Positions 18,461-28,270 of a DNA stretch of 64,000 nt are shown here, piece after piece (position 1 is the stretch's first letter; every line of letters starts with the position of its first letter). This DNA comes from Chloroflexota bacterium (GTDB lineage: Bacteria > Chloroflexota > Dehalococcoidia > JACPQD01). The stretch is from NCBI GenBank assembly GCA_016190665.1, contig JACPQD010000079.1:1-64000 (forward strand), in the 5' to 3' direction. Under the pieces are notes generated by a model. It searched no databases and had not been told where the DNA came from. It saw only the letters and a list, made by a program, of their open reading frames with translations. Position numbers and translations under genes: made by a program.

Positions 18461-19464
18461 GGCATTTCTTCCCGGTAAGCACCAAGCAGTGGTAACTCGG
18501 CCTGAGTCTCGCTGTCTTTCCAGACACGTCTAGGGCGCTGAAGCGAGTTTCGCTCCCAGAATACCCCCTCGCCGTAGCCCTGTATTGTCTTGTCGCGGTC
18601 TGCCATAGCCAACCGCTTCTCCGCAAGACAGCAGTATTCTACATCGAGTTCTACACCCACATATCTTCTTTCGAGTTTCTTGGCCACGACCGAAGTCGTG
18701 CCCGAACCCAGGAAAGGATCGAGAACCAGGTCGCCTGGACGGGAACTCGCGAGCAAGATTTTCGCCAGAAGTTTTTCTGGTTTCTGGGTGGGGTGGTCGG
18801 TATTCTCTCGCATTGACCAAAATGGTATTGTCAGGTCTGTCCACATATTGGACGGATGCGTGAGACGATAGTTTCCGTTTTCAGTCCTCTCCCAGTCTTT
18901 AGGCTCACCCTGTGAATCCGTATAGGGCGCGACAACTCGGCGCTTGAGCTTCACCGCATCCGTATTGAAGGTATACGCCTCCGATGCCGTGCAGAACCAG
19001 ACATCCTCGGAGCAATTCTTCCAGTTCGCTGTTGCCCCTCTTCCCTTCTCCCGTTCCCACGTGATCCGGTTTCGCACAATAAGGTATTTCTGAGCGACGA
19101 GGTGAATCGCAGTCGAAGACCTCCAATCAGAGCAAATATATACTGATGCCGAAGGCTTGAGCGTTCTCAGGAGCTTAGGAAACCAGCCTTCAAACCATTG
19201 TCTGTATTGGTCGGTTGACCGCTCTCTAAACAGCGACCCATTGAAGTCCTTGGTCATGTTATATGGCGGGTCTATGAATAAGAGATCTACAAATGAACCG
19301 GGTAGCCAATCGATAATCTCAAAAAGGTCCTGGTTGATCGTCCGATTTTCGATACTCTGCGGCTGCACGGGGCCATGGAGTCTGAGCAGACTCCGCTTGT
19401 AGAACGGGAGGTCCTGCGCTGACAAACTCGTTGTCCTGTTTCTTGGCGCCCTCAATTCACTCAT
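18457..19464 (-). CDS. DNA adenine/cytosine methyltransferase (beta class), type II R-M
   Basis: A 335-residue DNA methyltransferase starting at the ATG of MSELRAP (GGGAGCGAACCG upstream; a longer TTG reading to 19488 is possible). The catalytic motif DPPY is near the N-terminus (FIDPPYNMTKDFNG) and the AdoMet motif near the C-terminus (LDPFLGSGTTS), the beta-class order. HPTQKPEKLL and YVGVELDVEYC are typical. DPPY favours N6-adenine methylation. It protects the host from the downstream endonuclease; being placed first, it can act before the nuclease appears. Confidence 0.9.
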   Translation of the reverse strand: MSELRAPRNRTTSLSAQDLPFYKRSLLRLHGPVQPQSIENRTINQDLFEIIDWLPGSFVDLLFIDPPYNMTKDFNGSLFRERSTDQYRQWFEGWFPKLLRTLKPSASVYICSDWRSSTAIHLVAQKYLIVRNRITWEREKGRGATANWKNCSEDVWFCTASEAYTFNTDAVKLKRRVVAPYTDSQGEPKDWERTENGNYRLTHPSNMWTDLTIPFWSMRENTDHPTQKPEKLLAKILLASSRPGDLVLDPFLGSGTTSVVAKKLERRYVGVELDVEYCCLAEKRLAMADRDKTIQGYGEGVFWERNSLQRPRRVWKDSETQAELPLLGAYREEMP

Positions 19465-19578
19465 CGGTTCGCTCCCATGGTGCGGCAAATCAAAAGCTTG
19501 TGGTTACCAGTCGCACAAGCTCTGGCCTTGTTTTCCGTAGATACAAGCCAGGACCTTGTAACGTCTCTTGCTCCTCCC

Positions 19579-20799
19579 TCACGTCGTATACGCTGAATTA
19601 AACGTCACATACTCCTCGGTGAGGTCGCAGCCCCAGGCGGTGGCCCGGGCATGGCCCAGGTTCAGATTCAGACGGAAGAAGACCTCGGGGCGGCCCATGA
19701 CGGCGCGCGCCGCCGCCTCGTCGAAGGGCATCGGGCGGCCCGCTTTCATTAGACACGTGCTGTCGCCCAGGTAGAGGTCGATCCTGGCCTCCTCCAGATA
19801 GGCACCGCTCCGCCCCGCCGCCGCCACGATGCGGCCCCAGTTGGGGTCGCCGCCGTAGACCGCCGCCTTCACCAGGTTCGAGCCGACGATCGTCCGTGCG
19901 TGAAGGCGAGCGTCGCGCAAGGTGCGCGCCCCTTCCACCGTCACTTCGATGAACTTCGTGGCGCCCTCCCCGTCGTGGGCCATGGCTCTGGCCAGGTGGG
20001 CGCAGACCTGCGTCAGTCCGGCCTGGAAGGCGCGGCCCGCCTCGCCGCCCGCGACGGGCGCGTTGCCCGCCAGACCGTTGGCCAGGATGATGGCGGTATC
20101 GTTGGGGCTCATATCCCCGTCCACAGTGATCATGTTGAAGGAGACATCCACCGCCCGCTTCAAAGCTGTCTGCAGGAAATCGGGGTCGACGGCGGCGTCG
20201 GTGGCCAGGAAGCAGAGCATGGTGGCCATGTTCGGGTGGATCATGCCGGACCCTTTGGCGATGCCCCCGATGGTGACCTCTTTATCGCCTATCGTCAGCC
20301 CGAGGGCCACCTCCTTCGGCTTCGTATCGGTCGTCATGATGGCCCGTTCCAGCTCGTGGCCGCCGTCCCGTTTCAGCGCGATCTTGCCGATGTGGGCGCG
20401 CACCAGCTCCATAGGGATAGGCACGCCCACGACGCCGGTGCTGGCCACGAGGACGTCCTCCGTTGCCAGCTTCAGTTTCCGCGCCGCCAACTCGGCCATT
20501 TCCCGGGCGTCGGCCAGGCCGCTCTCGCCGGTGCAGGCGTTGGCGTGGCCGCTATTGATGATGACCGCCTGGGCGCGTCGGTCCGCCAGGTGCTGCTGGC
20601 ACACGAGTATGGGCGCTGACTTTATGAGATTGCTGGTGAAGACGCCGGCCGCGGCGCACGGCGCCTCCGAGTACAGTATGCCCAGATCACGCTGGTCGGC
20701 GCACTCCGTCTTGAGGCCGGCGTAGACCGCCCCGGCCAGAAAGCCTTTAGGCGTGGTCACGGTGCCGTTTGGGATAATCTTGAACTCAGCGTTTCTCAT
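19579..20799 (-). CDS. argJ: Bifunctional ornithine acetyltransferase / N-acetylglutamate synthase
   Basis: A 406-residue ArgJ, full length. The self-cleavage site is in HPNMATML, between A192 and T193, which frees the nucleophilic Thr of the beta chain; the preceding KGSGMI is also conserved. It recycles the acetyl group in arginine synthesis. No other arg genes adjoin it. The 3' end is intact although a copy of its last 50 or so bases sits beyond the restriction-modification island, so the insertion restored rather than broke the gene. Confidence 0.95.
   Translation of the reverse strand: MRNAEFKIIPNGTVTTPKGFLAGAVYAGLKTECADQRDLGILYSEAPCAAAGVFTSNLIKSAPILVCQQHLADRRAQAVIINSGHANACTGESGLADAREMAELAARKLKLATEDVLVASTGVVGVPIPMELVRAHIGKIALKRDGGHELERAIMTTDTKPKEVALGLTIGDKEVTIGGIAKGSGMIHPNMATMLCFLATDAAVDPDFLQTALKRAVDVSFNMITVDGDMSPNDTAIILANGLAGNAPVAGGEAGRAFQAGLTQVCAHLARAMAHDGEGATKFIEVTVEGARTLRDARLHARTIVGSNLVKAAVYGGDPNWGRIVAAAGRSGAYLEEARIDLYLGDSTCLMKAGRPMPFDEAAARAVMGRPEVFFRLNLNLGHARATAWGCDLTEEYVTFNSAYTT
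19584..19636 (-). repeat. argJ 3' end, right copy of island-flanking direct repeat
   Basis: This is the genuine C-terminal coding end of argJ. It matches 17728-17778 in direct orientation, so the restriction-modification genes (17795-19464) are bracketed by an imperfect repeat of about 50 bases. Confidence 0.8.
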
Positions 20800-20858
20800 G
20801 TCCTAGCAAGCAAAAAGTATAACATCAGAGGGTGGCCCGCGCAATGGCCGCGGACTTC

Positions 20859-20889
20859 TTGACTATAGTATCATTACGTGATACTATAG
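20859..20889 (+). promoter_or_regulatory. higBA promoter with overlapping perfect operator
   Basis: TTGACT (20859-20864), 17-base spacer, TACTAT (20882-20887). An 11-base perfect inverted repeat, CTATAGTATCA at 20863-20873 and TGATACTATAG at 20879-20889 with a 5-base spacer, covers the spacer and the -10 box. This is the expected arrangement for autorepression by the antitoxin complex. The predicted transcription start is at the toxin GTG. Confidence 0.75.
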
Positions 20890-20893
20890 GGCC

Positions 20894-21160
20894 GTGATTG
20901 AGTCTTTCGCTGACCCAGAGGCGGAGAGAATCTTCAAGGGATTCGTTTCAAGGAAACTGCCCCGGACCATGCAGAAAGCGGCCCGGCGCAAACTGGTCTA
21001 CCTTGACGATGCCGACGATTTGCGTGACCTGTCCGCGGTGCCTGGCAACAGGCTTCAGGGAGAAGACCTTTACAGTATCCGGATTAACGACCAGTATCGA
21101 ATTTGCTTCAAGTGGGAAAAGGGCAAAGCGAAAGAAGTGCGGATTGTGGACTATCACTAA
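20894..21160 (+). CDS. higB: HigB/RelE-family mRNA interferase toxin
   Basis: An 88-residue toxin of normal HigB length with the family pattern: LPRTMQKAARRKLVYLDDADDLRDLSAVPGNRLQ, then YSIRINDQYRICFKW and VRIVDYH at the end. It would cleave mRNA at the ribosome. The GTG start lies about 7 bases after the -10 box, so the message may be leaderless. The antitoxin gene follows after 11 bases. Confidence 0.9.
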   Translation: MIESFADPEAERIFKGFVSRKLPRTMQKAARRKLVYLDDADDLRDLSAVPGNRLQGEDLYSIRINDQYRICFKWEKGKAKEVRIVDYH

Positions 21161-21171
21161 GAGGCAATAAC

Positions 21172-21552
21172 ATGGATAGACTTCCCCCGATTCATCCCGG
21201 CGAAGTACTGCTCGAGGATTTCATGAAGCCCCTCGGCCTGACCCAATACCGCGTGGCGAAGGACATCGGCGTGCCGGCGTTGAGGATTAGCCAAATCGTG
21301 CGCGGTAAGCGTTCCGTCACCGCAGATACCGCCCTGAGGCTGGCGCGCTATTTCGGCACCAGCGCCGCTGTGTGGCTGCGCCTGCAAGCCAGGTATGACC
21401 TCGAAGTGGCGGACACCAGGACGGCAAGACAGATAGATCGCGAGGTCAAGGTCCTCGCCCGGCCGGAAGATGCCCAGAAGTTGAGGGCAGGAGGACGAAA
21501 TGGCTACCACCGTAGCCAGGATGACAAAGAGCGAACTACGGGAAATGATTGA
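21172..21552 (+). CDS. higA: HigA-family antitoxin (helix-turn-helix)
   Basis: A 126-residue XRE-type helix-turn-helix antitoxin: PPIHPGEVLLEDFMKPLGLTQYRVAKDIGV, then RISQIVRGKRSVTADTALRLARYFG. The start is the ATG after GAGGCAATAAC. It binds HigB and the operator at 20863-20889. The last 35 residues past VKVLARPED are low in conservation and overlap the next gene by 53 bases, so the reading may have drifted by a frameshift there. Two close relatives lie at 57792 and 59457. Confidence 0.88.
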   Translation: MDRLPPIHPGEVLLEDFMKPLGLTQYRVAKDIGVPALRISQIVRGKRSVTADTALRLARYFGTSAAVWLRLQARYDLEVADTRTARQIDREVKVLARPEDAQKLRAGGRNGYHRSQDDKERTTGND

Positions 21553-21721
21553 GACCATCATCGAGCAGAAGCTGACAGAACTGCTTGGCGATCCCGACGA
21601 AGGATTGCCCATCAGAAAATCGGTGCGCGATCGACTCCTTCGCCAGAAACAGGCTGTAGCTGCGGGAGAGCGTGGCCAGCCGTTCGAGGAAGTGGTTCAG
21701 AACCTGCCCGGATATCGTTGA
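21500..21721 (+). CDS. Small antitoxin-like hypothetical protein
   Basis: A 73-residue acidic protein (MTKSELREMIETIIEQKLTELLGDPDEGLPI ... QKQAVAAGERGQPFEEVV) with AGGAGGACGAA before its ATG. It overlaps the higA 3' end by 53 bases. Proteins with this ELLGDPDEGL pattern are common as small partners beside RelE-type toxins. It may be a third component of the higBA locus or an orphan antitoxin; there is no following toxin. Confidence 0.65.
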   Translation: MATTVARMTKSELREMIETIIEQKLTELLGDPDEGLPIRKSVRDRLLRQKQAVAAGERGQPFEEVVQNLPGYR

Positions 21722-21826
21722 CATCCCCGTCCAGTTAGGCTAAACTGCCAACTATTGGCAATCGTCTCCCGGTCAGGGCCGGCTTATCTTCTATTCTTTG
21801 CGTTTTTGGGAAAGGACGGGTGTTTG

Positions 21827-23482
21827 ATGGCCAGCAAGAGCAAGCAGGAATGGAACGAGACGACCCTGCAAGCGACCCTCAAGCGTTTCCCGGAGCGTCA
21901 GGAGCGCTTCGATTTCACTTCCGGCGACGAAATTCAACGACTCTACGGTCCTGAGGACCTGGCCGGTTTCGACTACGCGGAGGGCCTGGGCTATCCGGGC
22001 GAATTCCCCTTTACTCGCGGCGTGCAGCCCAGCATGTACCGCGGCCGCTTCTGGACCATGCGCCAGTACGCCGGCTTTGCCTCCGCCGAGGAGTCCAACC
22101 GCCGCTACCGCTACCTTCTCGAGCAGGGCCAGACCGGCCTGAGCATCGCCTTCGACCTGCCCACGCAAATCGGCTACGACTCCGATCACCCGATGGCGGA
22201 GGGCGAAGTGGGCAAGGTGGGTGTGCCTATCGACAGCCTTCAGGACCTGGAGGTCCTCTTCGAGGAGATACCCCTGGACAAGGTCAGTACCTCCATGACC
22301 ATCAACGCGACAGCGCCCATACTCCTAGCCATGTACATCGCGCTGGCAAAGAAACAGGGCGTTCCCGTGGAGAAGCTGGACGGCACCATCCAGAACGACA
22401 TCCTGAAGGAATACATCGCCCGGGGCACCTACATTTTCCCGCCCCGGCCCTCGCTTCGCCTCATCACCGACATCTTCAAATATTGCAGCGCCAGCGTTCC
22501 CCGCTGGAATACCATCAGCATCAGCGGCTACCACATCCGAGAGGCGGGCGCCACCGCCGCCCAAGAGGTCGCTTTCACCCTGGCCGACGGCATCGCCTAC
22601 GTTCAAGCAGCGGTGGACGCCGGACTGGACGTGGACGCCTTCGCCGGGCGTCTCTCCTTCTTCTTCGCCAGCCACAACAACCTCCTGGAGGAGGTGGCTA
22701 AGTTCCGCGCCGCGCGGCGACTCTGGGCCCGGATCATGCGCGACCGCTTCCGGGCAAAGGACCCCCGCTCCTGGATGCTCCGTTTCCACACGCAGACCTG
22801 CGGCTGTACGCTCACCGCCCAGCAGCCGGACAACAATGTCATCAGGACCGCCTTCCAGGCCCTGGCTGCCGTGTTGGGCGGGACGCAGTCGCTGCATACG
22901 AACTCAAGGGATGAGGCGCTGGCCCTCCCCAGCGAGGAGTCGGTCCAGATCGCGCTGCGCACGCAGCAGATTATCGCTTATGAGAGCGGCGTCGCCGAGA
23001 CGGTCGACCCGCTGGCCGGCTCCTATTTCGTCGAGTCCGTCACCAACTCCCTGGAGGCGCAGGCGCGCCAGTACATCGAGAAGATAGACGCCAAAGGAGG
23101 CGCGTTGCCCGCCATCGAGCAAGGCTTCCAACAGCACGAGATACAGGAAAGCTCCTATCGCTACCAGACGGATGTGGAAACCCTCAAGCGCACCGTGGTG
23201 GGCGTGAACAGGTTCGTGGCCCCCTATCCCAAGCTCAGCGGTCTCCTGCGCATCGATCCCGTGGAAGCGCGGAAGCAGAGGGAGCGCGTGATTGCCCTCA
23301 AGCGCAGCCGGGATAACGCCCGCGTCGCGGCGGCCCTGAAGCAGCTCGAGGCCACGGCCAAAGGCTCCGAGAATACCATGCCTGCCTTCCTGGAGTGCGC
23401 TGAGGCTTACGCCACCCTGGGTGAGATGTGCGACGTCCTGCGCCGCGCCTTCGGCGAGCAGAAGGAGTTTGTGGTCTTTTAG
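21827..23482 (+). CDS. Methylmalonyl-CoA mutase, large (catalytic) subunit
   Basis: A 551-residue catalytic subunit with the family core: [74 protein letters not shown] and [14 protein letters not shown]. It lacks the C-terminal B12-binding domain, which is a separate gene at 27422, so the enzyme is split. The start chosen is MASKSKQEW with an AAGGA site; the frame is open further upstream to 21755. It interconverts methylmalonyl-CoA and succinyl-CoA, working with the epimerase at 26999. Confidence 0.93.
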   Translation: MASKSKQEWNETTLQATLKRFPERQERFDFTSGDEIQRLYGPEDLAGFDYAEGLGYPGEFPFTRGVQPSMYRGRFWTMRQYAGFASAEESNRRYRYLLEQGQTGLSIAFDLPTQIGYDSDHPMAEGEVGKVGVPIDSLQDLEVLFEEIPLDKVSTSMTINATAPILLAMYIALAKKQGVPVEKLDGTIQNDILKEYIARGTYIFPPRPSLRLITDIFKYCSASVPRWNTISISGYHIREAGATAAQEVAFTLADGIAYVQAAVDAGLDVDAFAGRLSFFFASHNNLLEEVAKFRAARRLWARIMRDRFRAKDPRSWMLRFHTQTCGCTLTAQQPDNNVIRTAFQALAAVLGGTQSLHTNSRDEALALPSEESVQIALRTQQIIAYESGVAETVDPLAGSYFVESVTNSLEAQARQYIEKIDAKGGALPAIEQGFQQHEIQESSYRYQTDVETLKRTVVGVNRFVAPYPKLSGLLRIDPVEARKQRERVIALKRSRDNARVAAALKQLEATAKGSENTMPAFLECAEAYATLGEMCDVLRRAFGEQKEFVVF

Positions 23483-23487
23483 ATATT

Positions 23488-23532
23488 GTCCGACCAGTCC
23501 GACACGTCAGACCCGTCAGACTGGTCAGACGG
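23488..23532. repeat. Tandem GTC-N-GAC repeat
   Basis: About four units with a 10-base period (GTCCGAC, GTCAGAC, GTCAGAC, GTCAGAC) right after the mutase stop. Related to the arrays at 6125-6166 and 35195-35230. Confidence 0.6.
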
Positions 23533-23561
23533 CCCCGCCCATAAACTGGAAGGAGGTACCG

Positions 23562-24623
23562 ATGCCCAAGGCACAGGAACTGAAGTCCGAGAAGATCCGC
23601 GTGCTCAATTCCCCGGAAGCCGTGGATCGCCTCTATTACGGGCGTGGCTGGACCGACGGACTTCCCATCATCCCGCCCACGGAGGAGCGGGTGCTGAAGA
23701 TGTTGAAGGGAACCAAGCGCGACGCGCAGGAACTGATCGGCGCCGTCCCGCCGAAGTGGGGGCCGGCCACGACGGAGAAGCTGGCCATTAACGCCGTGAT
23801 GGCCGGCTGTCTGCCCGAGTACATGCCGGTGATCATCGCCGCCATGATGGCCATGATCGAGGAGCAGTCCTTCAACCTCTACGGTGTACAGGCAACGACG
23901 CACCCCGTAGCTCCGCTGGTCGTCGTCAATGGCCCCATCGCGAAGAAGCTGGACATGAACTCCGGTTACGGCCTCTTCGGGCCGGGCGCCAGGGCCAACG
24001 CCGCTATCGGGCGGGCTATCCGTCTGATACTGGTCAACGTGGGCGGCGCCGTTCCGGGTCGCCTGGACCGCGCTACGCACGGCCAGCCCTCCAAGTACAG
24101 CTATTGCGTCGCTGAGAACGAGGACGAGAATCCCTGGGAGCCGTTGCACGTTGAGCGCGGCTTTGCCAGGGATGCCAACGTCGTGACCGTCTGTCCCTCG
24201 GAGAGCCCCCACAATATCAACGACCATGACAGCAACACCGCCCTGGGCGTCCTGACCACCGTGGCGGGCACGATGGCTATCACGGGCAGCAATAACACCC
24301 ACATGATGGGCGGCGAGCCGATGGTCTGCTTCGGGCCGGAGCATGCGTCTACTGTGGCCAAGGATGGGCTGTCCAAGACCGATGTCAAGAAGTTCCTCTT
24401 CGAGAAGGCGCGCATTCACTACAACAGGTTCCCCAAAGAGGCTGTCGACTTCAAGAAAAGGATACCGGAGCGCTTCGGCTCCTTCGACGAGAACACCATG
24501 TTCCCCATAGCCAACAAGTGGGAAGACATGATGGTGATGGTGGGCGGGGGCGCCGGTAAGCATTCGCTATTCATTCCGACTTTTGGACTGGCCCGCTCGG
24601 CGACTCGGGCCATCGAGGATTAG
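23562..24623 (+). CDS. Conserved protein paired with UGSC selenoprotein
   Basis: A 353-residue protein starting after GGAGGTACCG. It carries stretches such as YYGRGWTDGLPIIPPTEERV, NSGYGLFGPGARANAAIGRAI and ATHGQPSKYSYCVAENEDENPW, which I recognise as a conserved family of unknown function that occurs next to UGSC-family (seleno)proteins. There is no signal peptide or membrane segment. The selenoprotein gene follows after about 130 bases on the same strand. The pair probably acts together, perhaps as a reductase or hydratase-like complex, but no catalytic function can be read from the sequence. Confidence 0.75.
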   Translation: MPKAQELKSEKIRVLNSPEAVDRLYYGRGWTDGLPIIPPTEERVLKMLKGTKRDAQELIGAVPPKWGPATTEKLAINAVMAGCLPEYMPVIIAAMMAMIEEQSFNLYGVQATTHPVAPLVVVNGPIAKKLDMNSGYGLFGPGARANAAIGRAIRLILVNVGGAVPGRLDRATHGQPSKYSYCVAENEDENPWEPLHVERGFARDANVVTVCPSESPHNINDHDSNTALGVLTTVAGTMAITGSNNTHMMGGEPMVCFGPEHASTVAKDGLSKTDVKKFLFEKARIHYNRFPKEAVDFKKRIPERFGSFDENTMFPIANKWEDMMVMVGGGAGKHSLFIPTFGLARSATRAIED

Positions 24624-24635
24624 CCGGAAGCTCGT

Positions 24636-24660
24636 AGGGGTATAGCTTGCTATGCCCTGG
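24636..24660. repeat. Palindromic GCATAGC/GCTATGC element
   Basis: GTAGGGGTATAGCTTGCTATGCCC; the same palindrome family recurs at 25385-25404, 25612-25632, 25666-25690 and, diverged, at 54254-54300. Confidence 0.55.
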
Positions 24661-24754
24661 GCGGGGAGCCGGAAGCGGATGACCGGCCATCCGCCGGGAT
24701 CTTCTTTGACCCCGACTACAGATACCCAAGATGCAGTCTTCAAAGGAGGGAGAC

Positions 24755-25384
24755 ATGACAGAGGCGCGTACCATTTTCGTTTATGACCCCACGGCCACGG
24801 CCAACGTCCCGGAGCATGAGATGGCGGAGCGTGTGGGCGACCTGAACGGGAAGGTCATCGGGCTGCTGGACAATAGCAAGCCCAATTTCGACATTTTCCT
24901 GGACAGGGTCCAGGAGCAGCTCTCGAAACGCTATAAAGTGGCGGGCTTCATCCGCAAGCGCAAGTCCACCCACTCGGAGAGCCCGGGAAGGGGCGCCGCC
25001 GAATCGACCATCGAGGAGCTGGTGAGCAAGGCCGACGTCGTCATCAATGGGATGGGCGACTGAGGCTCCTGCACATCGTGGAGTATCCACGATTCCGTCG
25101 AGATAGAGAAGAAGGGCATCCCGGTGGCCACCGTCGCCACCACCGAGTTCGCCTCCCTGGGCCGCGCCGAGGCGGAGGTCCTTGGCGTCCCAACCCTGCC
25201 CATCGTCACGCCCACCCATCCCATGGGCGGCCTGAAGAAGGAAGAGGTCCACGCCAAGGCTGACAGCGTCCTGGACGAGATCGTCTACGTCCTGACCACG
25301 CCCAAGGAGAAGCTGGCGAAGGAGTACCGCGGCAAGGCGCCGGAGCAGAAGGGGACCTTCAAGCCCAAGCCGCTGTTCGCGTAG
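24755..25384 (+). CDS. UGSC-family selenoprotein (in-frame TGA as selenocysteine)
   Basis: A 209-residue protein if TGA at 25061-25063 is read as selenocysteine (residue 103). The frame continues unbroken for 106 more codons with conserved-looking sequence. The local motif is GD-U-GSC-TSWS, matching the UGSC signature of a known selenoprotein family, and the downstream part (IPVATVATTEFASLG, PTHPMGG) is typical of that family. AAAGGAGGGAGAC precedes the ATG. A hairpin 11 bases after the TGA looks like a bacterial SECIS. Without selenium insertion the product would be a truncated 102-residue protein. The selenocysteine machinery genes are not in the window. Confidence 0.88.
25075..25093 (+). 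promoter_or_regulatory. Candidate bacterial SECIS hairpin
   Basis: ATCGTGG (25075-25081) pairs perfectly with CCACGAT (25087-25093) around loop AGTAT. The GU in the apical loop lies 20 bases after the TGA, as expected for a SelB-binding element inside the coding sequence. Confidence 0.75.
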
Positions 25385-25836
25385 GGGCATAGCAAGCTAT
25401 GCCCAGGCTCTTCGCGTAGGGGCACAGCCTGCTACAATACTGTCCGATAAAACTATTCTGTCAAGTGCCTGACGCCCGTTCGAGTTTCCTCTCCCTCGAT
25501 GGGAGAGGGTAGGGTGAGGGCGAAACCGGAGAGCCCCCTCACCTTAGTCCTCTCCCGCGGAGGGGAGAGGAAACATCCAGTCAGGCGCGATTCAATTTTA
25601 ATAAGACAACATTGCAGCCTGCTATGCCCAGGCGTAGGGGCACGCGGGGCATCGTGTCCGCCGTGGGGGGCATAGCTTGCTATGCCCAGTGGCGCGGGGC
25701 CTAGGCACTAGAGGCGGGTGTCAAAACCCGCAACCTTTGCCAAAGAGACGAGCCCGGCGGATTGGGTCGCCGTGAGGTCGTCTCCGACCCCGACTGCGCG
25801 TTGAGCGAATAGCTTGTTGAGCAAGGACGTAATTCA
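25385..25836. repeat. Repeat-rich intergenic region
   Basis: No gene is visible. It contains several GGGGCATAGC-AAGCTATGCCC palindromes (25385-25404, 25612-25632, 25666-25690), an inverted pair of CCCTCACC/GGTGAGGG elements (25491-25520 and 25534-25574, the latter also found at 1022-1062), and a TGTCCG-rich stretch. These look like non-coding dispersed repeats. Confidence 0.6.
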
Positions 25837-26997
<1,161 letters not shown>

Positions 26998-26998
26998 G

Positions 26999-27418
26999 TT
27001 GATTAAGAGAGTTAACCACATTGCCATCGCCGTCAAGAACATAGAGGAGACCGCGGCTCTCTACCGGGACGTGCTGGGGCTCAATCCGGGTGAAGTGCAT
27101 ACCGTCCCTGACCAGGGCGTGAAAGCGGTGATGATCCCCATCGGCGACGGAGAGATCGAGCTTATCGAGCCGCTGAGTCCAGATAGCGGAGTGGGCAAAT
27201 TCCTGGAGAACAAAGGCGAGGGGATTCATCACATTTGCCTGGAGGTCGACGACGTCGACAAGGAGCTGGCCTCCCTGGGGGGCAAGGGCGTTTCCCTGAT
27301 AGATAAGGTTGGCCGGGCCGGGCTGGCGGGCAAGGTGGGGTTCGTGCATCCTCGTTCCACCAAGGGTGTATTGTTCGAATTGGCGCAGCCGACTGGACAC
27401 GGAAAGGGGGGCAGCTAA
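26999..27418 (+). CDS. mce: Methylmalonyl-CoA epimerase
   Basis: A 139-residue VOC-fold epimerase of standard length: NHIAIAVKNIEETAALYRDVLG, then GEGIHHICLEVDD and GVLFELAQP, which supply the metal-binding His, His and Glu. The start is a TTG with GGAGG placed correctly; an upstream in-frame reading overlaps the dehydrogenase gene. It converts (2S)- to (2R)-methylmalonyl-CoA for the mutase. The B12-binding mutase subunit follows after 3 bases. Confidence 0.92.
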   Translation: MIKRVNHIAIAVKNIEETAALYRDVLGLNPGEVHTVPDQGVKAVMIPIGDGEIELIEPLSPDSGVGKFLENKGEGIHHICLEVDDVDKELASLGGKGVSLIDKVGRAGLAGKVGFVHPRSTKGVLFELAQPTGHGKGGS

Positions 27419-27421
27419 GCC

Positions 27422-27826
27422 ATGTCTGGTAACGGGAAGCTGAGGGTTCTTATCGCTAAGCCGGGACTGGACGGGCACGACCGCGGCGCCAAAGTCGTGG
27501 CCCGCGCGCTGCGCGATGCCGGCATGGAGGTCATCTACACCGGCATCCGCCAGACCCCGGAGATGATCGTGGAGGCGGCCCTGCAGGAGGATGTCGACGC
27601 CATCGGCATGAGCATACTGTCCGGCGCCCACGTGGAGCTTTTCCCCAGGGTGATGCAGCGGCTGAAGGAGAAGGGTATGGACAATGTAGTCGTCTTCGCC
27701 GGCGGCATCATCCCCGAGGATGACATCCCGGATTTGATGAGGATAGGGATAAAAGGCGTCTTTGGCCCGGGCGCTTCCATCAAGGAGATCGTCGAGTTCG
27801 TGAAGGCGAACGTGCCTTCGAAATGA
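27422..27826 (+). CDS. Methylmalonyl-CoA mutase, B12-binding small subunit
   Basis: A 134-residue cobalamin-binding domain with the complete DxHxxG-SxL-GG signature: [10 protein letters not shown] near residue 18, SILSGAH near 63, and AGGIIPEDD near 93. It pairs with the catalytic subunit at 21827. The split-gene arrangement is usual in archaea and Chloroflexota. It is the last gene of the dehydrogenase/epimerase string. Confidence 0.95.
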   Translation: MSGNGKLRVLIAKPGLDGHDRGAKVVARALRDAGMEVIYTGIRQTPEMIVEAALQEDVDAIGMSILSGAHVELFPRVMQRLKEKGMDNVVVFAGGIIPEDDIPDLMRIGIKGVFGPGASIKEIVEFVKANVPSK

Positions 27827-27829
27827 TGA

Positions 27830-27970
27830 ATGCGGAATGATGAATTGGGTCCGGTTTTAACCACGAAATACACGAAGCAGTTCAAAATGATGAATGATGA
27901 ATGCGGAATGGGGGCCGGAGCGGACCAATCCCCAGCCCCTAGCCCCCAACCCCCGCCGAAGACCGACCGC
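27830..27970. repeat. Degenerate ATGATGAAT repeat region
   Basis: Short direct repeats of ATGAATGCGGAATGATGAAT type at 27826-27852 and 27887-27912, then a C-rich CCCCAGCCCCTAGCCCCCAA stretch similar to 28225-28260 and to the first 25 bases of the window. Confidence 0.45.
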
Positions 27971-27997
27971 TGACAGCTCATTCAAGGAGAGCTCTAC

Positions 27998-28189
27998 TTG
28001 GCCATTCTACGTGCTTTTCTCGACAACCACCCTCGAATAGCGGCCTTCGGCGGGCTGGCCACTGGCATGGTTATCGTGCTCTTTGTTCTGGCCCGCGATG
28101 TGGCGCTGGCGCCCAGCCAGTGGGCGGCCATAGTTGGGGCCACCATCGTGCTGGCCGGGCTGTGCGTCTGGATCATTCATTGGGATTGA
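27998..28189 (+). CDS. Small two-helix membrane protein
   Basis: A 63-residue protein with a TTG start after AAGGAGAGC. Two hydrophobic segments (AAFGGLATGMVIVLFVLA and WAAIVGATIVLAGLCVWII) span most of its length. I do not recognise the family. It stands between the methylmalonyl-CoA genes and a methyltransferase gene, with C-rich spacer DNA on both sides. Confidence 0.55.
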   Translation: MAILRAFLDNHPRIAAFGGLATGMVIVLFVLARDVALAPSQWAAIVGATIVLAGLCVWIIHWD

Positions 28190-28270
28190 AGAAGGGGGCC
28201 GGGGGTCAGGGGATGGGGTCAGGCGCCTCCCGGCCCCCGGCCCCTAGCCCCTGACCCCCGGAAGCCACGC

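Noticed and set aside
23298-24563. 421-codon minus-strand frame opposite the mutase and the UGSC partner gene
   Set aside because: It lies antisense to two well-supported genes, has His/Gly/Arg-biased composition and no ribosome-binding site.
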